From NCBI GenBank assembly GCA_022072455.1, contig JAJVHY010000009.1:1-64000 (forward strand): a DNA stretch of 64,000 nucleotides. Reading direction: 5' to 3'. A model generated the notes under the pieces. That model was not told where the DNA came from. It made no database searches and saw only the letters and a list, made by a program, of their open reading frames with translations. A program made the translations under genes and the position numbers. This document shows positions 49,860 through 58,895 of the stretch, piece by piece. This DNA is from Verrucomicrobiia bacterium (lineage in GTDB: Bacteria > Verrucomicrobiota > Verrucomicrobiia > Palsa-1439). The first letter of the stretch is position 1. Every line of letters begins with the position of its first letter.

Positions 49860-50869
49860 GCGGCCACCTCTTCCTTCTTGAGTAAGAGTTTTGTCTTCGT
49901 GCCAATGAAATTCAACAGACCGGCCAAAGTTTGTGTGTGCGAGTTCGGTGGCAAATCGGCCAGATTGGCTTCGGCGCGGGCGATGTATTTTTCAACCATC
50001 GCGATTGATTCGCTGAGCACGCCGTTGCCGGTGACAAGCGCGAGGAGCCGCGCCCGGTCATCCGCGTTTCCGCGGAAGATCAGTTCAGCAACACCGGGGC
50101 GGTTCTCCATATTCGTATGCTGGAGCAACAGCAACCACGGCAATGTTAGCTTCCCATTCTTCATGTCGGTACCGAGTGACTTGCCGGCTTGACGTTCCTG
50201 ACCGAAAATATCCACACAATCATCGTAAATCTGATACGCAATCCCGAGATTGCTTCCAAAAGCACGCATCTCTTTGACCACATGGGGTGGCATATTGTTC
50301 AACTCCGCGCCCAATTCACAACTGACCGCGAAGAGCGCCCCGGTCTTCATGTCAATGATTTCGAGGTATTTATCAATGGCTAAGGCAGGGTCATACCGGC
50401 GTTGGGTTTGGAGGATTTCACCCGAACAGACCGTGTTGGTCGCCAGACTGACCTTCCGGCAGACTACCGTAGTGGGGTAACCAGCCGCCAAGCTCAAGGC
50501 ATGGGCAAAGAGACAATCGCCGAGCAGAACGCTGATTTCACTGCCCCACCGCGAATTGGCCGTCGGTAAGCCATGGCGGAGTTCGGCGTTATCCAAAATG
50601 TCATCATGCACCAACGTCGCCACATGAATTAATTCAACGATCACACCGAGCGTGATGTGTTCCTCGCCGATGCGCCCCGTCGCGCCGCCGGCCAGCAAGG
50701 CGAGGGTGGGGCGCAACCGCTTGCCGGCCACGCCGATCACGTATTGCACATAATCGCCAACACCCGCGTCAAAACTCTGGATCTGCTCAGCCAGCCGTGT
50801 TTCCACGCGCCCAAGCTGGCCGGCAATCGGTTCGAGCAATGGCCCGAGGTTGGTTGGTAAACTTTTCAC
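49856..50869 (-). CDS. Polyprenyl (octaprenyl/heptaprenyl-type) diphosphate synthase
   Basis: 337 residues from a GTG start. The first Asp-rich motif is LVHDDILDNAELRHG (Asp89, Asp90, Asp93) with GKRLRPTLALLAGGA before it. The second is AYQIYDDCVDIFG, and KLTLPWLLLL lies near the end. It condenses isopentenyl diphosphate into the long isoprenoid tail of menaquinone or another quinone. Residues just before the first Asp-rich motif are small, consistent with a long-chain product, but length cannot be fixed by eye. The gene is coupled to the sigma factor. Confidence 0.92.
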   Translation of the reverse strand: MKSLPTNLGPLLEPIAGQLGRVETRLAEQIQSFDAGVGDYVQYVIGVAGKRLRPTLALLAGGATGRIGEEHITLGVIVELIHVATLVHDDILDNAELRHGLPTANSRWGSEISVLLGDCLFAHALSLAAGYPTTVVCRKVSLATNTVCSGEILQTQRRYDPALAIDKYLEIIDMKTGALFAVSCELGAELNNMPPHVVKEMRAFGSNLGIAYQIYDDCVDIFGQERQAGKSLGTDMKNGKLTLPWLLLLQHTNMENRPGVAELIFRGNADDRARLLALVTGNGVLSESIAMVEKYIARAEANLADLPPNSHTQTLAGLLNFIGTKTKLLLKKEEVAA

Positions 50870-50944
50870 GCCGAATTCACTTTCAGTCTACGGGTGGGGT
50901 TTGGGGGTGTCAACCCCATCTTCCCGCTTGACCGCCTGTGCCGA

Positions 50945-51901
50945 ATGCGGATGATGCAGCCGATGCTCAAGTCCGGCACTAAATTTCTTACCGGTATCTG
51001 TCTGGCGATCGTTTTGGCGGCACTCGTCTTCAGCACCTGGGAACGCTGGTCATACCAACCGGCCCTGCGCGATGTGGCTGGGTTGATCCAGACCGAGCGG
51101 CTGGATGCCGCTGCGGCCATTCTTGACCGATTTCTCCAAGACCACCCCGCCGATTCCGATGCCTTGCGCCTGCGGTTCGGACTATTCCTCAAAACCGAAC
51201 GCTACGGAGACGCCCTCGCCACATACCGGCAACTCGGTGGGAGCGCGGCGGAACTCGATGCCGCCCTCCATCATCGCGACCCGGTCATTCGCGCCGGCGT
51301 GGCCCGCCTGATCGGTGACCACGACTTGCCCCTGCCTCCGGCCACTTTGATCAAAGCCCTGGACGATTCCGACCCCGGTGTCCGCCGGTACTGCGCCGAA
51401 ACTCTCGGCCAACGCCGCGAAACCAGCGCTCTCAAGCCCCTGTTTCGGTTGTTGGCCGACGACAATTGGTACGTGCGCGCCACCGCCGCCGCGGCGCTCG
51501 GTCAGCTCGGTGACCCACGCGCCGCCGGGTGGCTGATCCAAATGCTTGGTGAAACCGATGCCTTGGTTCGCCTCAACGCCACTGTCGCCCTCCGGCAAGT
51601 CGCGCATGAAAATAACCACGCCGCCCTCCGGACCGCCTTGGCCAAAGCCAAACCGGCCCAGCAGCTCCCCCTCGCCATGGCCTTGGCGAAACTCCGCGAT
51701 CCGCTGGCCCTCGATTATCTCACCAATTCGCTAACAGTTGCCGATGCGGCTTTTCGCCGGCATGTGGCGGAAGCGTTGGGCGATTTTCCAGACGCCACCA
51801 TGCCAGCGTTACAACAACTGGCGGCGGATCCAGATGAGGGTGTGCGCCACGAGGCGCAGAGGGTGCTGCAGCGCCTCGAATCAAACCGGCGGGGCCTGTG
51901 A
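50945..51901 (+). CDS. HEAT-repeat protein with an N-terminal membrane anchor
   Basis: 318 residues if the ATG at 50945 is used; ATGs at 50951 and 50963 are possible too. One membrane span (FLTGICLAIVLAALVFSTW) is followed by a TPR-like part (AAAAILDRFLQDHPADSDAL) and then HEAT/PBS-lyase repeats about 31 residues long: DSDPGVRRYCAETLGQRRET, DDNWYVRATAAAALGQLGDP, ETDALVRLNATVALRQVAH, DPDEGVRHEAQRVLQRL. Such repeats are protein-binding scaffolds. It faces away from the polyprenyl synthase and overlaps the convergent DUF3276 gene by 21 bases. Partner unknown. Confidence 0.75.
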   Translation: MRMMQPMLKSGTKFLTGICLAIVLAALVFSTWERWSYQPALRDVAGLIQTERLDAAAAILDRFLQDHPADSDALRLRFGLFLKTERYGDALATYRQLGGSAAELDAALHHRDPVIRAGVARLIGDHDLPLPPATLIKALDDSDPGVRRYCAETLGQRRETSALKPLFRLLADDNWYVRATAAAALGQLGDPRAAGWLIQMLGETDALVRLNATVALRQVAHENNHAALRTALAKAKPAQQLPLAMALAKLRDPLALDYLTNSLTVADAAFRRHVAEALGDFPDATMPALQQLAADPDEGVRHEAQRVLQRLESNRRGL

Positions 51902-52126
51902 CTTGGCAAGTTTGATGATCTCGGAGAGTGCGTCCCGGAACTGTTCGAGGCCGGTAATCGGGACGACAATGGCGTCGTAGCGACCATTGACTTCTTCGGT
52001 GATCCGCAGAAAACGCCCGCGCGAATTCTCTTTCAACTCGAAGGTAAAATGCTTGCGTTCGACTTGGAGACTCTGTCCGCGCAAAACGACGTCCGACCCC
52101 GAGGATGATTTTGCGATGATTGACAT
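51881..52126 (-). CDS. DUF3276 / PUR-alpha-like nucleic-acid-binding protein
   Basis: 81 residues with the PUR repeat pattern LQVERKHFTFELKENSRGRF followed by LRITEEVNGRYDAIVVPITG and LEQFRDALSEIIKLAKS. Bacterial members (Bacteroidota, Spirochaetota, Verrucomicrobiota) bind single-stranded nucleic acid. Length is normal for a stand-alone repeat that dimerises. No operon partner. Confidence 0.85.
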   Translation of the reverse strand: MSIIAKSSSGSDVVLRGQSLQVERKHFTFELKENSRGRFLRITEEVNGRYDAIVVPITGLEQFRDALSEIIKLAKSQAPPV

Positions 52127-52178
52127 GCGCTAACCGAAAACGAGATTCTTGTAACAGAACGCAGAAGCCCGGTCAATC

Positions 52179-53597
52179 TCAACCCTTCAAATGCACGCAC
52201 ACCATCTTCAATTCCGTCATTTCCTCGACCGCATACCGCGGCCCCTCCTTGCCGAAGCCGCTCTCCTTCAAGCCGCCATACGGCATCAAATCCTGCCGCC
52301 ATTGCGGGCCCCAGTTGATGTGAATGTTGCCGGTCTCCAATTCCCGCGCGAATCGCAGCGCCGTGTCCAGATTCTCCGTGAACACCCCCGCCGCCAACCC
52401 ATACCGGCTGTCGTTGGCCAGCGCGAGCGCTTCGTCCACCGTTTCAAACGGCGTGAACGCCACGGCGGGACCGAATAATTCGTCGCAGGAAATTTTCATC
52501 GTCGGCGCGACATCGGCCAGCAGTGTCGGCACGAACACCGCCCCCCGGCGCGTCCCGCCGGTTACCAGTTTTGCGCCGCCGGTCGTGGCCTCGCGAACCC
52601 ATTCCGCGACGCGCACCGCTTCTTTCTCCGCGATCATCGGGCCGACCTTCGTCTTCTCGTCCAACGGATTGCCGGTCGCGAGCGCGGCCACTTTCGGTTT
52701 CGTTGCCGCCAGCAAATCGCCATAAACTTTCCGGCTGGCGATCACGCGTTGCGTCGAAATGCACACCTGCCCGGCATTCGCGTAACCGGTCACCGCGATG
52801 GCGGTCGCCACTTTCTCCAAATCCGCATCCGGCATCACAATGATCGGCGCGTTGCTGCCGAGTTCCATCGTGACGCGCTTGATGCCGGCCAACCGACAAA
52901 TCCGTTCACCCACCGGCACACTGCCGGTAAACGTGATCTTGCGTACCCGCGCATCCCGGCACAACGCATCGCCCAACTCCCCCCCGGGGCCGGTCACGCA
53001 GGACACCGCCTCCGCCGGTACGCCGGCCTCCAGCAACACTTCCGCCAGCTTCAACGCCGACAACGGCGTCACTGTCGGCGGCTTCATCACCACCGCGTTA
53101 CCGGCGGCGAGGGCGGGGGCGACTTTGTGGACCATCAAGTTCAACGGAAAATTGAAGGGACTGATTGCCACCACGACGCCACACGGCACGCGCACCGTGA
53201 ACCCAAACTTGCCGGCGCCGCCGGGCGACGCGTCGAGGGGCACCGTTTCGCCGTGCAACCGGCGCGCTTCTTCGGCTGACAACTGCAACGTCTGCACCGC
53301 GCGACCGGCCTCGATGCGCGACTCCGTGATGACCTTGCCGCCCTCCTGCGTGATTGTCTGCGCAAACTCCTCCTGCCGGCGTTCGATGGCTTGCGCGGCC
53401 TTCATGAGAATCTGGTAGCGCTCGTGCACCGTCAGCTTCGCCATCACCTTCGCGCCGCGGACGGCAGCCGCCAGCGCCTTGTCCACGTCGCCGGCATCGC
53501 CGTGCGGCACCGTGTCCACCAGATGATTATCAAACGGATGCCGGACTTCGATTTTGACCGGCTTGTCCACCCACGATCCACCGATGCACATTTTCAT
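52179..53597 (-). CDS. Aldehyde dehydrogenase (NAD(P)-dependent)
   Basis: 472 residues. The catalytic Cys279 is in YANAGQVCISTQRV, the general base Glu245 in MELGSNAP, Asn149 in ISPFNFPLNLM, and the cofactor-binding ITFTGSVPVGERI is present. The C-terminal block reads FGPAVAFTPFETVDEALALAND. The short N-terminus and KMCIGGSWVDKP start resemble the glyceraldehyde/succinate-semialdehyde-like ALDH groups. It is coupled to a saccharopine-dehydrogenase-family gene (ATGA at 53594-53597), so aminoadipate-semialdehyde is a plausible substrate. Confidence 0.9.
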   Translation of the reverse strand: MKMCIGGSWVDKPVKIEVRHPFDNHLVDTVPHGDAGDVDKALAAAVRGAKVMAKLTVHERYQILMKAAQAIERRQEEFAQTITQEGGKVITESRIEAGRAVQTLQLSAEEARRLHGETVPLDASPGGAGKFGFTVRVPCGVVVAISPFNFPLNLMVHKVAPALAAGNAVVMKPPTVTPLSALKLAEVLLEAGVPAEAVSCVTGPGGELGDALCRDARVRKITFTGSVPVGERICRLAGIKRVTMELGSNAPIIVMPDADLEKVATAIAVTGYANAGQVCISTQRVIASRKVYGDLLAATKPKVAALATGNPLDEKTKVGPMIAEKEAVRVAEWVREATTGGAKLVTGGTRRGAVFVPTLLADVAPTMKISCDELFGPAVAFTPFETVDEALALANDSRYGLAAGVFTENLDTALRFARELETGNIHINWGPQWRQDLMPYGGLKESGFGKEGPRYAVEEMTELKMVCVHLKG

Positions 53598-54580
53598 TTG
53601 ATGACCATGCCTCGCTTTCTCAACTCCCGGAAAAATGGTTCGACCGGTACCGCCACTTCCGGCGGTAACACCCCGCGCTGCGAAATCTGCCCCGTCGCAA
53701 TCATTTGCGCCACGATGGAGGGTGGGCAACCGGTGTCAATGTCGCCCGCGCTCATGTGTCCGCGCGAGTGCGCATGACAATCCAGAATCTTGCCGTCCAC
53801 GACGACACGCGCGATTTCGTAGTCGTCGGGTTTCCCGCGCGAGACCGGCTGATTCGGAATCTTACCGGCGATCACATCGCGCACAAACTGCCGGTCAAAC
53901 CCCACCTTGAAATCGCACTGCCGAAGTTTGAACGTGACCGGCATTGTCGCGACTTCACTGTGCCGGGTGCGGACGAGCCATTGCCAGCCGACCGGCGGTG
54001 GAAACTTTACCCGTTCCCAACCGGTACGCGGTTTGACTTCCTTGAACTTGCCGGCGCTGACAATCCACGCGGTCAACGTGAGTTCTTCGCGGATGGTTTG
54101 CGCGGAATACGGAAAGCCGGGAGCGGGGTTGAAATCCTTGGTGCCGACGCGAATTTTCACCGAGTGCTTTGGCAGCAAGGCTGCGGCCATCACGTTCGTG
54201 ATGCCGGGCGCGCAACCCATGCCAAGAATCGCGGTCAGGCCGGCGCGTTGGAATTGCCGGTGGAGTTTCAGTTGCCGGCGCGTCCAGGAAAACAAACCGC
54301 CAAGATCAACGTAATGCACGCCGGCACGCAACGCGGCGCGCATGACGTGGAGGTTGAAGTTGTGTTGCGTGCAATTGATGAGAACGGCGTGACCGCTCGG
54401 ATCAAAGTTTCGGGCGTCAGCGAAGACGGTGCGGACGCGTGGGCTGCGGATGAGTTCGACGGGACGAAAATCGGCGACAGTGATTTGGTTTTGCCGGTGG
54501 GAGTCGAAGAGATCGCGCACGACGACGCGACCGATTGCGCCACAGCCACCGAGAACGAGGAATTTCCGGGTCGCGTTCAT
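53594..54580 (-). CDS. Saccharopine dehydrogenase-family protein
   Basis: 328 residues. The Rossmann fold begins with FLVLGGCGAIGRVVVRDLF (GGxGxxG at 11-17), followed by VLINCTQHNFNLHVMRAALR and AGVHYVDLGGLFSW, then AILGMGCAPGITNVMAAALL, all typical of LYS9-like saccharopine reductases. With the downstream aldehyde dehydrogenase it could form a lysine-degradation pair (saccharopine to aminoadipate semialdehyde to aminoadipate); other imine-forming substrates are possible. The ATG at 54580 sits 7 bases after a -10 box with a well-spaced -35. Confidence 0.82.
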   Translation of the reverse strand: MNATRKFLVLGGCGAIGRVVVRDLFDSHRQNQITVADFRPVELIRSPRVRTVFADARNFDPSGHAVLINCTQHNFNLHVMRAALRAGVHYVDLGGLFSWTRRQLKLHRQFQRAGLTAILGMGCAPGITNVMAAALLPKHSVKIRVGTKDFNPAPGFPYSAQTIREELTLTAWIVSAGKFKEVKPRTGWERVKFPPPVGWQWLVRTRHSEVATMPVTFKLRQCDFKVGFDRQFVRDVIAGKIPNQPVSRGKPDDYEIARVVVDGKILDCHAHSRGHMSAGDIDTGCPPSIVAQMIATGQISQRGVLPPEVAVPVEPFFRELRKRGMVIK

Positions 54581-54587
54581 CTGCCGG

Positions 54588-54616
54588 AGTATGGCTTGAA
54601 CCGGCAGGGCTGGCAA
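54588..54616 (-). promoter_or_regulatory. Leaderless promoter of the saccharopine-dehydrogenase/ALDH operon
   Basis: Minus-strand TTGCCA (54611-54616), 17-base spacer, CATACT (54588-54593), then 7 bases to the ATG at 54580; no Shine-Dalgarno sequence. Confidence 0.55.
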
Positions 54617-54655
54617 CTCCGGCGATAGGGCGCGGGCGGTGGAATTAGGGTGGGG

Positions 54656-56221
54656 CTAGTGCTCGGTATGAAACGGAAGGGCCGGCAAACCGTCTTGGTT
54701 GAAGAGATTGGCCCAAGTCCGGTCGCGTGCCCACGCATAACTCACGGCGACCGGCTGGGTGACTTTTGCGCTGGTGAGCACGACGGCGTCGCCGTCGATC
54801 GTGGCGTCGGCCCAGTGGAAAATCTTGTCGGTGCCGGCCAAGGCGAAACCTTGGAGTTTGTCGCCATGCCGGAAGGCGAGGCCCTGACCGATATGGTTGA
54901 ATTTCACGCGCACCACAGCACCGGTGACGGTGTGGGATTCGTAAACCGGACCGTAGTACTCGATTGGTTTCCGGTAGGTCATCCCGAGCGCGACATCGGC
55001 TGCGCGATGTCCGTAGCCGGATTTGTTGTCGGGATGATTTCCCTGACCGGCGCCGAGATCGCTGGCGATGACCATCGCCGTGTTGGGATATTTCATGATC
55101 TTGAGAAACGGCGCCGCACCGCCCGCAATCGGATCTCCGTTCACCGCCGCCGGCAAGGCGCTGAAGGGATCCGCCCGGCGGGTGACCGGATTCGTGTAAT
55201 CCCACGCGCAGCCGCCGCCGCTGGGTTTCTGCACGTAGATAAACGGGAAATCGTCCTGGCCCCAGTCGCGCCGCCAGCCCCGAATCAACGCCCCCATCAA
55301 GAGCCCCTGATCCGGCAAGCCGATGATTGCGGTGCCGCTTTCGCCTTGATCCCACAACACGCCGCGGATGCCGTGGGGAATGACCGGGCGTATGTACGTT
55401 TCGAAATGCGTGCCGACTTTTCCGCAATTGACCTCGCCGGGCGAACGCGGCGGACATGGCGCTTGCGGCTCCGGTTTCTTCTGGGCTTTGGCTTCGGCAA
55501 CGGCTTGCTGCCACTTGGCATGCACGCTCGCGTACGCTTTCAACTCCGCAGCCGTGTCGAATTTCTTGGCAAACTCCTGAATGACTGCTTGGCAATCGGC
55601 AGCGGACTTCAACATGTCCCGACTCAACCACGCCCCGGACGGGCTGCCGCTGACCGACCCGATGATCAAGCCAATCGGCACTTTTAATTCCTTCTGCAAG
55701 CGCACGCCAAAAGCAAACTGCAGCGCCGAAAATGTCTGGACCGCGTTGGTGTCGGCAATGCGCCAGCGCCCGGGGACATGGGATTGCAGCAGGCCGGCGA
55801 CGCCAAACTCGCGGATTTGCGGGTACGGCCCCGCCGCCACGAGCGTCATCATCCCGGTATCATTCTGCGAAATTGCCCAGCGCACCGTCGCTCCCATGTT
55901 GGATTGCCCCGAGCCGACCCACACTTCGCCGACAAGCACGTCGTCAAATTCGATGGAGTTGACGATGAGTTTGTCCGGACCACCAGCCTTCAACGGTTCC
56001 AGTTTCACCTGCCATTTGCCGGTGGCGTCGGCCACAGCGAACTTCGTTTGCGTGCGAAACTTGACGGTAACTCTCTCGCCCGGATTCGCTGTGCCCCAAA
56101 CCGGAACTGGTTGGTCGCGTTGCAGCACCATGTGATCGCTGAACACACCCGGCAGTTTGACGTCAGCGTGAACAGAGCCGCTGAGGAGGAGGAGGCAGAG
56201 GAAGCCAAGCGGGTTCTTCAT
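54656..56221 (-). CDS. Sialate O-acetylesterase-family protein (copy 1)
   Basis: 521 residues with signal peptide (NPLGFLCLLLLSGSVHA). KLPGVFSDHMVLQRDQPVPV and VGEVWVGSGQSNM (nucleophile Ser107) are the standard SIAE N-terminal blocks. LWDQGESG and the His of GNHPDNKSGYGHRAADVALG correspond to the rest of the SGNH-type active site. The protein removes acetyl groups from sugars outside the cytoplasm, as in plant or animal glycan breakdown. The ATG at 56221 overlaps the URO-D-like stop. It is clearly paralogous to the protein at 57228-58748. Confidence 0.88.
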   Translation of the reverse strand: MKNPLGFLCLLLLSGSVHADVKLPGVFSDHMVLQRDQPVPVWGTANPGERVTVKFRTQTKFAVADATGKWQVKLEPLKAGGPDKLIVNSIEFDDVLVGEVWVGSGQSNMGATVRWAISQNDTGMMTLVAAGPYPQIREFGVAGLLQSHVPGRWRIADTNAVQTFSALQFAFGVRLQKELKVPIGLIIGSVSGSPSGAWLSRDMLKSAADCQAVIQEFAKKFDTAAELKAYASVHAKWQQAVAEAKAQKKPEPQAPCPPRSPGEVNCGKVGTHFETYIRPVIPHGIRGVLWDQGESGTAIIGLPDQGLLMGALIRGWRRDWGQDDFPFIYVQKPSGGGCAWDYTNPVTRRADPFSALPAAVNGDPIAGGAAPFLKIMKYPNTAMVIASDLGAGQGNHPDNKSGYGHRAADVALGMTYRKPIEYYGPVYESHTVTGAVVRVKFNHIGQGLAFRHGDKLQGFALAGTDKIFHWADATIDGDAVVLTSAKVTQPVAVSYAWARDRTWANLFNQDGLPALPFHTEH

Positions 56222-57231
56222 GATGATTTTCGTGGTGGCAAGGGGTTGCCGTAGATTTTTTCGGACCATTGACTGAATGCGTCGTACATGAAGGTCTTCA
56301 CGGAACTGTCCGTCACGCCAATGGCTTCATCATCACCGTAATCACTGAAAACAAACCCGCCGGCGGCATCCGCCCAGTGCGTCATCAACGCCTCAACATC
56401 CGTCGCGATCTTCTGTTTGTCACCAGTCGGCAACGTCGTCTGGATGTCGGCCAGACTCTCGAAGGCCATCCGTCCCCGGTACCGCCGTCCGATCTCTTCA
56501 ATGCCCAGCACGCGGGGTTGCTGGAGGTTGACGATGTCCACACCCGCTTGGATGTAGCCTTCGATGAGGTCATTGACCCGGCCGCAGGAATGCACCCACA
56601 CATCGCACCCGGCTTCGTGCATGGCGTCGAAGATCCGTTTATAGCGCGGATGGAAGAAATCCATCCAAAGCTCGTAGCTGATGAACGCGTTTTGTTGCGT
56701 ACCCCAATCGTCAGTCATGCACCAGCCGTCAAGGCGGCCCGGATACCGGCGCGCCACCTCGTTCACAAACGTCAGCTGGACCTCGACGATCCGGTCGGCC
56801 AACGCCTCCATCGCGGGCCGGTCGGCATACAAATCCATCAACGTATTCTCGAAGCCGTGCAGACTGTGCATCCGCTCGAACAACACCATGAAGAGAAACC
56901 CACAGCGGTATTTGCCGGCTGCCTCCGCTTGGCGTAACGCCGTGTCAACGTCGCGGTACCGCGAGGCGTCCCGGTAGTCGGGAGTCGGGCAGGAATCCAA
57001 TCGGCGCATGTCGGCAAGTGGATGTTCGATGACCTGTCCCATATTCGGCACAGCGGTTGTATCCCAAACGCAGCCCCATTCGTCGGTCCCGGGGCGGGCC
57101 GGCGCAAAGTTCACCGGCGTTTTGATGGGCAGGACTGCCCGGTCGTCCACGCCCAAACTGGGCATCAAGACGGGCAAACGTGGTGGCTGTTGTCGCCGGA
57201 GCGCTTTCTGGATAATTTCGCGGGAGGTCAT
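56218..57231 (-). CDS. Uroporphyrinogen decarboxylase (URO-D/MtaA) family protein
   Basis: 337 residues with the URO-D barrel pattern: REIIQKALRRQQPPRLPVLM, FLFMVLFERMHSLHGFEN, TDDWGTQQNAFISYELWMDFFHPRYKRIF in pieces, VHSCGRVNDLIEGYIQAG and DIVNLQQPRVLGIEEIGRRY. The His-Cys pair in WVHSCGRV resembles zinc-binding methyltransferases (MtaA/CmuA) more than heme-pathway HemE. In Verrucomicrobiota and Planctomycetota such genes often sit in sugar-catabolism clusters. Here it is wedged between two acetylesterase genes with ATGA overlaps. Substrate unknown; it is probably not the housekeeping HemE. Confidence 0.85.
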   Translation of the reverse strand: MTSREIIQKALRRQQPPRLPVLMPSLGVDDRAVLPIKTPVNFAPARPGTDEWGCVWDTTAVPNMGQVIEHPLADMRRLDSCPTPDYRDASRYRDVDTALRQAEAAGKYRCGFLFMVLFERMHSLHGFENTLMDLYADRPAMEALADRIVEVQLTFVNEVARRYPGRLDGWCMTDDWGTQQNAFISYELWMDFFHPRYKRIFDAMHEAGCDVWVHSCGRVNDLIEGYIQAGVDIVNLQQPRVLGIEEIGRRYRGRMAFESLADIQTTLPTGDKQKIATDVEALMTHWADAAGGFVFSDYGDDEAIGVTDSSVKTFMYDAFSQWSEKIYGNPLPPRKSS

Positions 57232-58748
57232 CGTTGTTGTTCCGTTTGAAACGGTACGGCCGGTAGACCGTCTTTGTTGAAAAGGTTCGCCCAAGGCCGA
57301 TTCGCCAGCCAGCCGTATCGGACGAACGCCGGTTTCGTCACCTCGGGACTGGAGACGACCACGGTATTGCCCTCGATCACCGCGTCGGCCCAGAGGAAAC
57401 GTTGGCCTTCGGCCGACAGCGCGAAGCCTTGCAGCTTGTCGCCGTGTTTGAAGGCGAGACCTTGGCCGGTTTCCTTGAAGGTCACGCGCACTTTGTTGCC
57501 TTCGACGGTGTGTGATTCATACATGGGGCCGTAGTACTGGATTTTCCGGCCATACACCATGCCGAGCGCCACGTCAGCGGCCCGATGAGCGTAGCCGGAT
57601 TTGTTGACCGGATGTTGGCCGCCGCCCAAATCGCTGGTGATCACCAAGCCAGTGTGGGGGAGGTTGGCGAGACGGGGGTAGGCCCCCCAGGCCGGCTCGC
57701 CGGCCATCGTCGCCGGTAACGGCCCAAACGGTTCGGCTTTGGCGGTGATCGGATTCGTGTAGTCCCACGCACATCCGCCCCCGCTTTGTTTTTGGACGAT
57801 GAGGAAGGGCAGTTGGGGTTGCTCCCAATCCTGCCGCCAACACCGAATGAGGGCGTCTATGACGAGATATTGATCGTTCAATCCCACGATGCCGGTGCCG
57901 TTCTCGCCCTGATCCCACAGTACGCCGCGGATACCGTAGGGTTGGAGCGGGCGGATGTAGGTTTCGTAGTAAGGGGGTTCCTTCCGGCAGTAAACCTCGC
58001 CGGGAACACGCGGGCCACACTGCGTCTTCCCTTGGGCGCGTTGGGCTTCGTTCGCCTTGCGTTCCGCCGTCGCATCGAACGTGGCGGCAAACTTCTGGAT
58101 GACTGCCTGACAAGCCGGATCATTTTTCAACGCCGCTTCGCTCAGCCACATGCCGGAGGGACTTCCGCTGGCCGCCGCGAGCAGCAAACCGACCGGCACG
58201 CCGAGGTCGCGATGGAGGCGGACGCCGAACGCGAAGAGTTGCGCCGAGAAATGGGGCGCGTTCGAGGCGGTGGCCACCCGCCATTTGCCGTTGCAGTACA
58301 CTTGCCATGGGCCGGGCAGTCCCATCTGACGAATCTGCGAGTACGGTGCCGCCGCGAGCAGTTCGGCGAGGCCGGGATCATCTTTGGTGTAGCCCTTGAC
58401 GTGCATCGCCATGTTGGACTGGCCGGACCCGACCCACACTTCGCCGACGAGCACGTCATCAATCACATGGTCGTTGACGGTCAGTTTGTCCGGGCCGCCG
58501 GCTTTCAGAGGATCGAGTTTCACCTGCCACTTGCCGGCGGCGTCGGCGACGGTGGATTTTACCTGCTCGCGAAATTTCACGGTGACTTTCTCACCGGCTG
58601 CGGCGGTGCCCCAGACCAGCACGGCTTGCTCGCATTGCAAGACCATGTGATCGCTGAAAACACTCGGCAACTTAACCGCGGCGGGAATGGCGGAACCGAC
58701 GAAAAGGGACCCGCAACTGAGGAAAACGAACTTGAGGCCTTTATTCAT
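57228..58748 (-). CDS. Sialate O-acetylesterase-family protein (copy 2)
   Basis: 506 residues with signal peptide (GLKFVFLSCGSLFVGSAIPA). SVFSDHMVLQCEQAVLVWG and VGEVWVGSGQSNMAM (Ser111) match copy 1 closely, as do WDQGENGTGIVGLNDQ and GGGQHPVNKSGYAHRAADVA. The ATG at 58748 has a GAGA at suitable distance; an ATG at 58754 is the alternative. It is the first gene of the three-gene unit. Differences from copy 1 cluster in the 240-290 region (TAERKANEAQRAQGKTQCG), which may shape substrate choice. Confidence 0.88.
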   Translation of the reverse strand: MNKGLKFVFLSCGSLFVGSAIPAAVKLPSVFSDHMVLQCEQAVLVWGTAAAGEKVTVKFREQVKSTVADAAGKWQVKLDPLKAGGPDKLTVNDHVIDDVLVGEVWVGSGQSNMAMHVKGYTKDDPGLAELLAAAPYSQIRQMGLPGPWQVYCNGKWRVATASNAPHFSAQLFAFGVRLHRDLGVPVGLLLAAASGSPSGMWLSEAALKNDPACQAVIQKFAATFDATAERKANEAQRAQGKTQCGPRVPGEVYCRKEPPYYETYIRPLQPYGIRGVLWDQGENGTGIVGLNDQYLVIDALIRCWRQDWEQPQLPFLIVQKQSGGGCAWDYTNPITAKAEPFGPLPATMAGEPAWGAYPRLANLPHTGLVITSDLGGGQHPVNKSGYAHRAADVALGMVYGRKIQYYGPMYESHTVEGNKVRVTFKETGQGLAFKHGDKLQGFALSAEGQRFLWADAVIEGNTVVVSSPEVTKPAFVRYGWLANRPWANLFNKDGLPAVPFQTEQQR

Positions 58749-58895
58749 ATTCATTCTCGTGGAGCAGAAGCGGCTGATGAATCCCCTGAACCTCAATTGT
58801 TGCCGATTTGCTTGCGTTCCTCAATAACCAACTGACCCTGCATACGGCGGGCTTTTCAGTTCGGCATGCTGTTGGTCCGAAAATTGTCACTGCAA

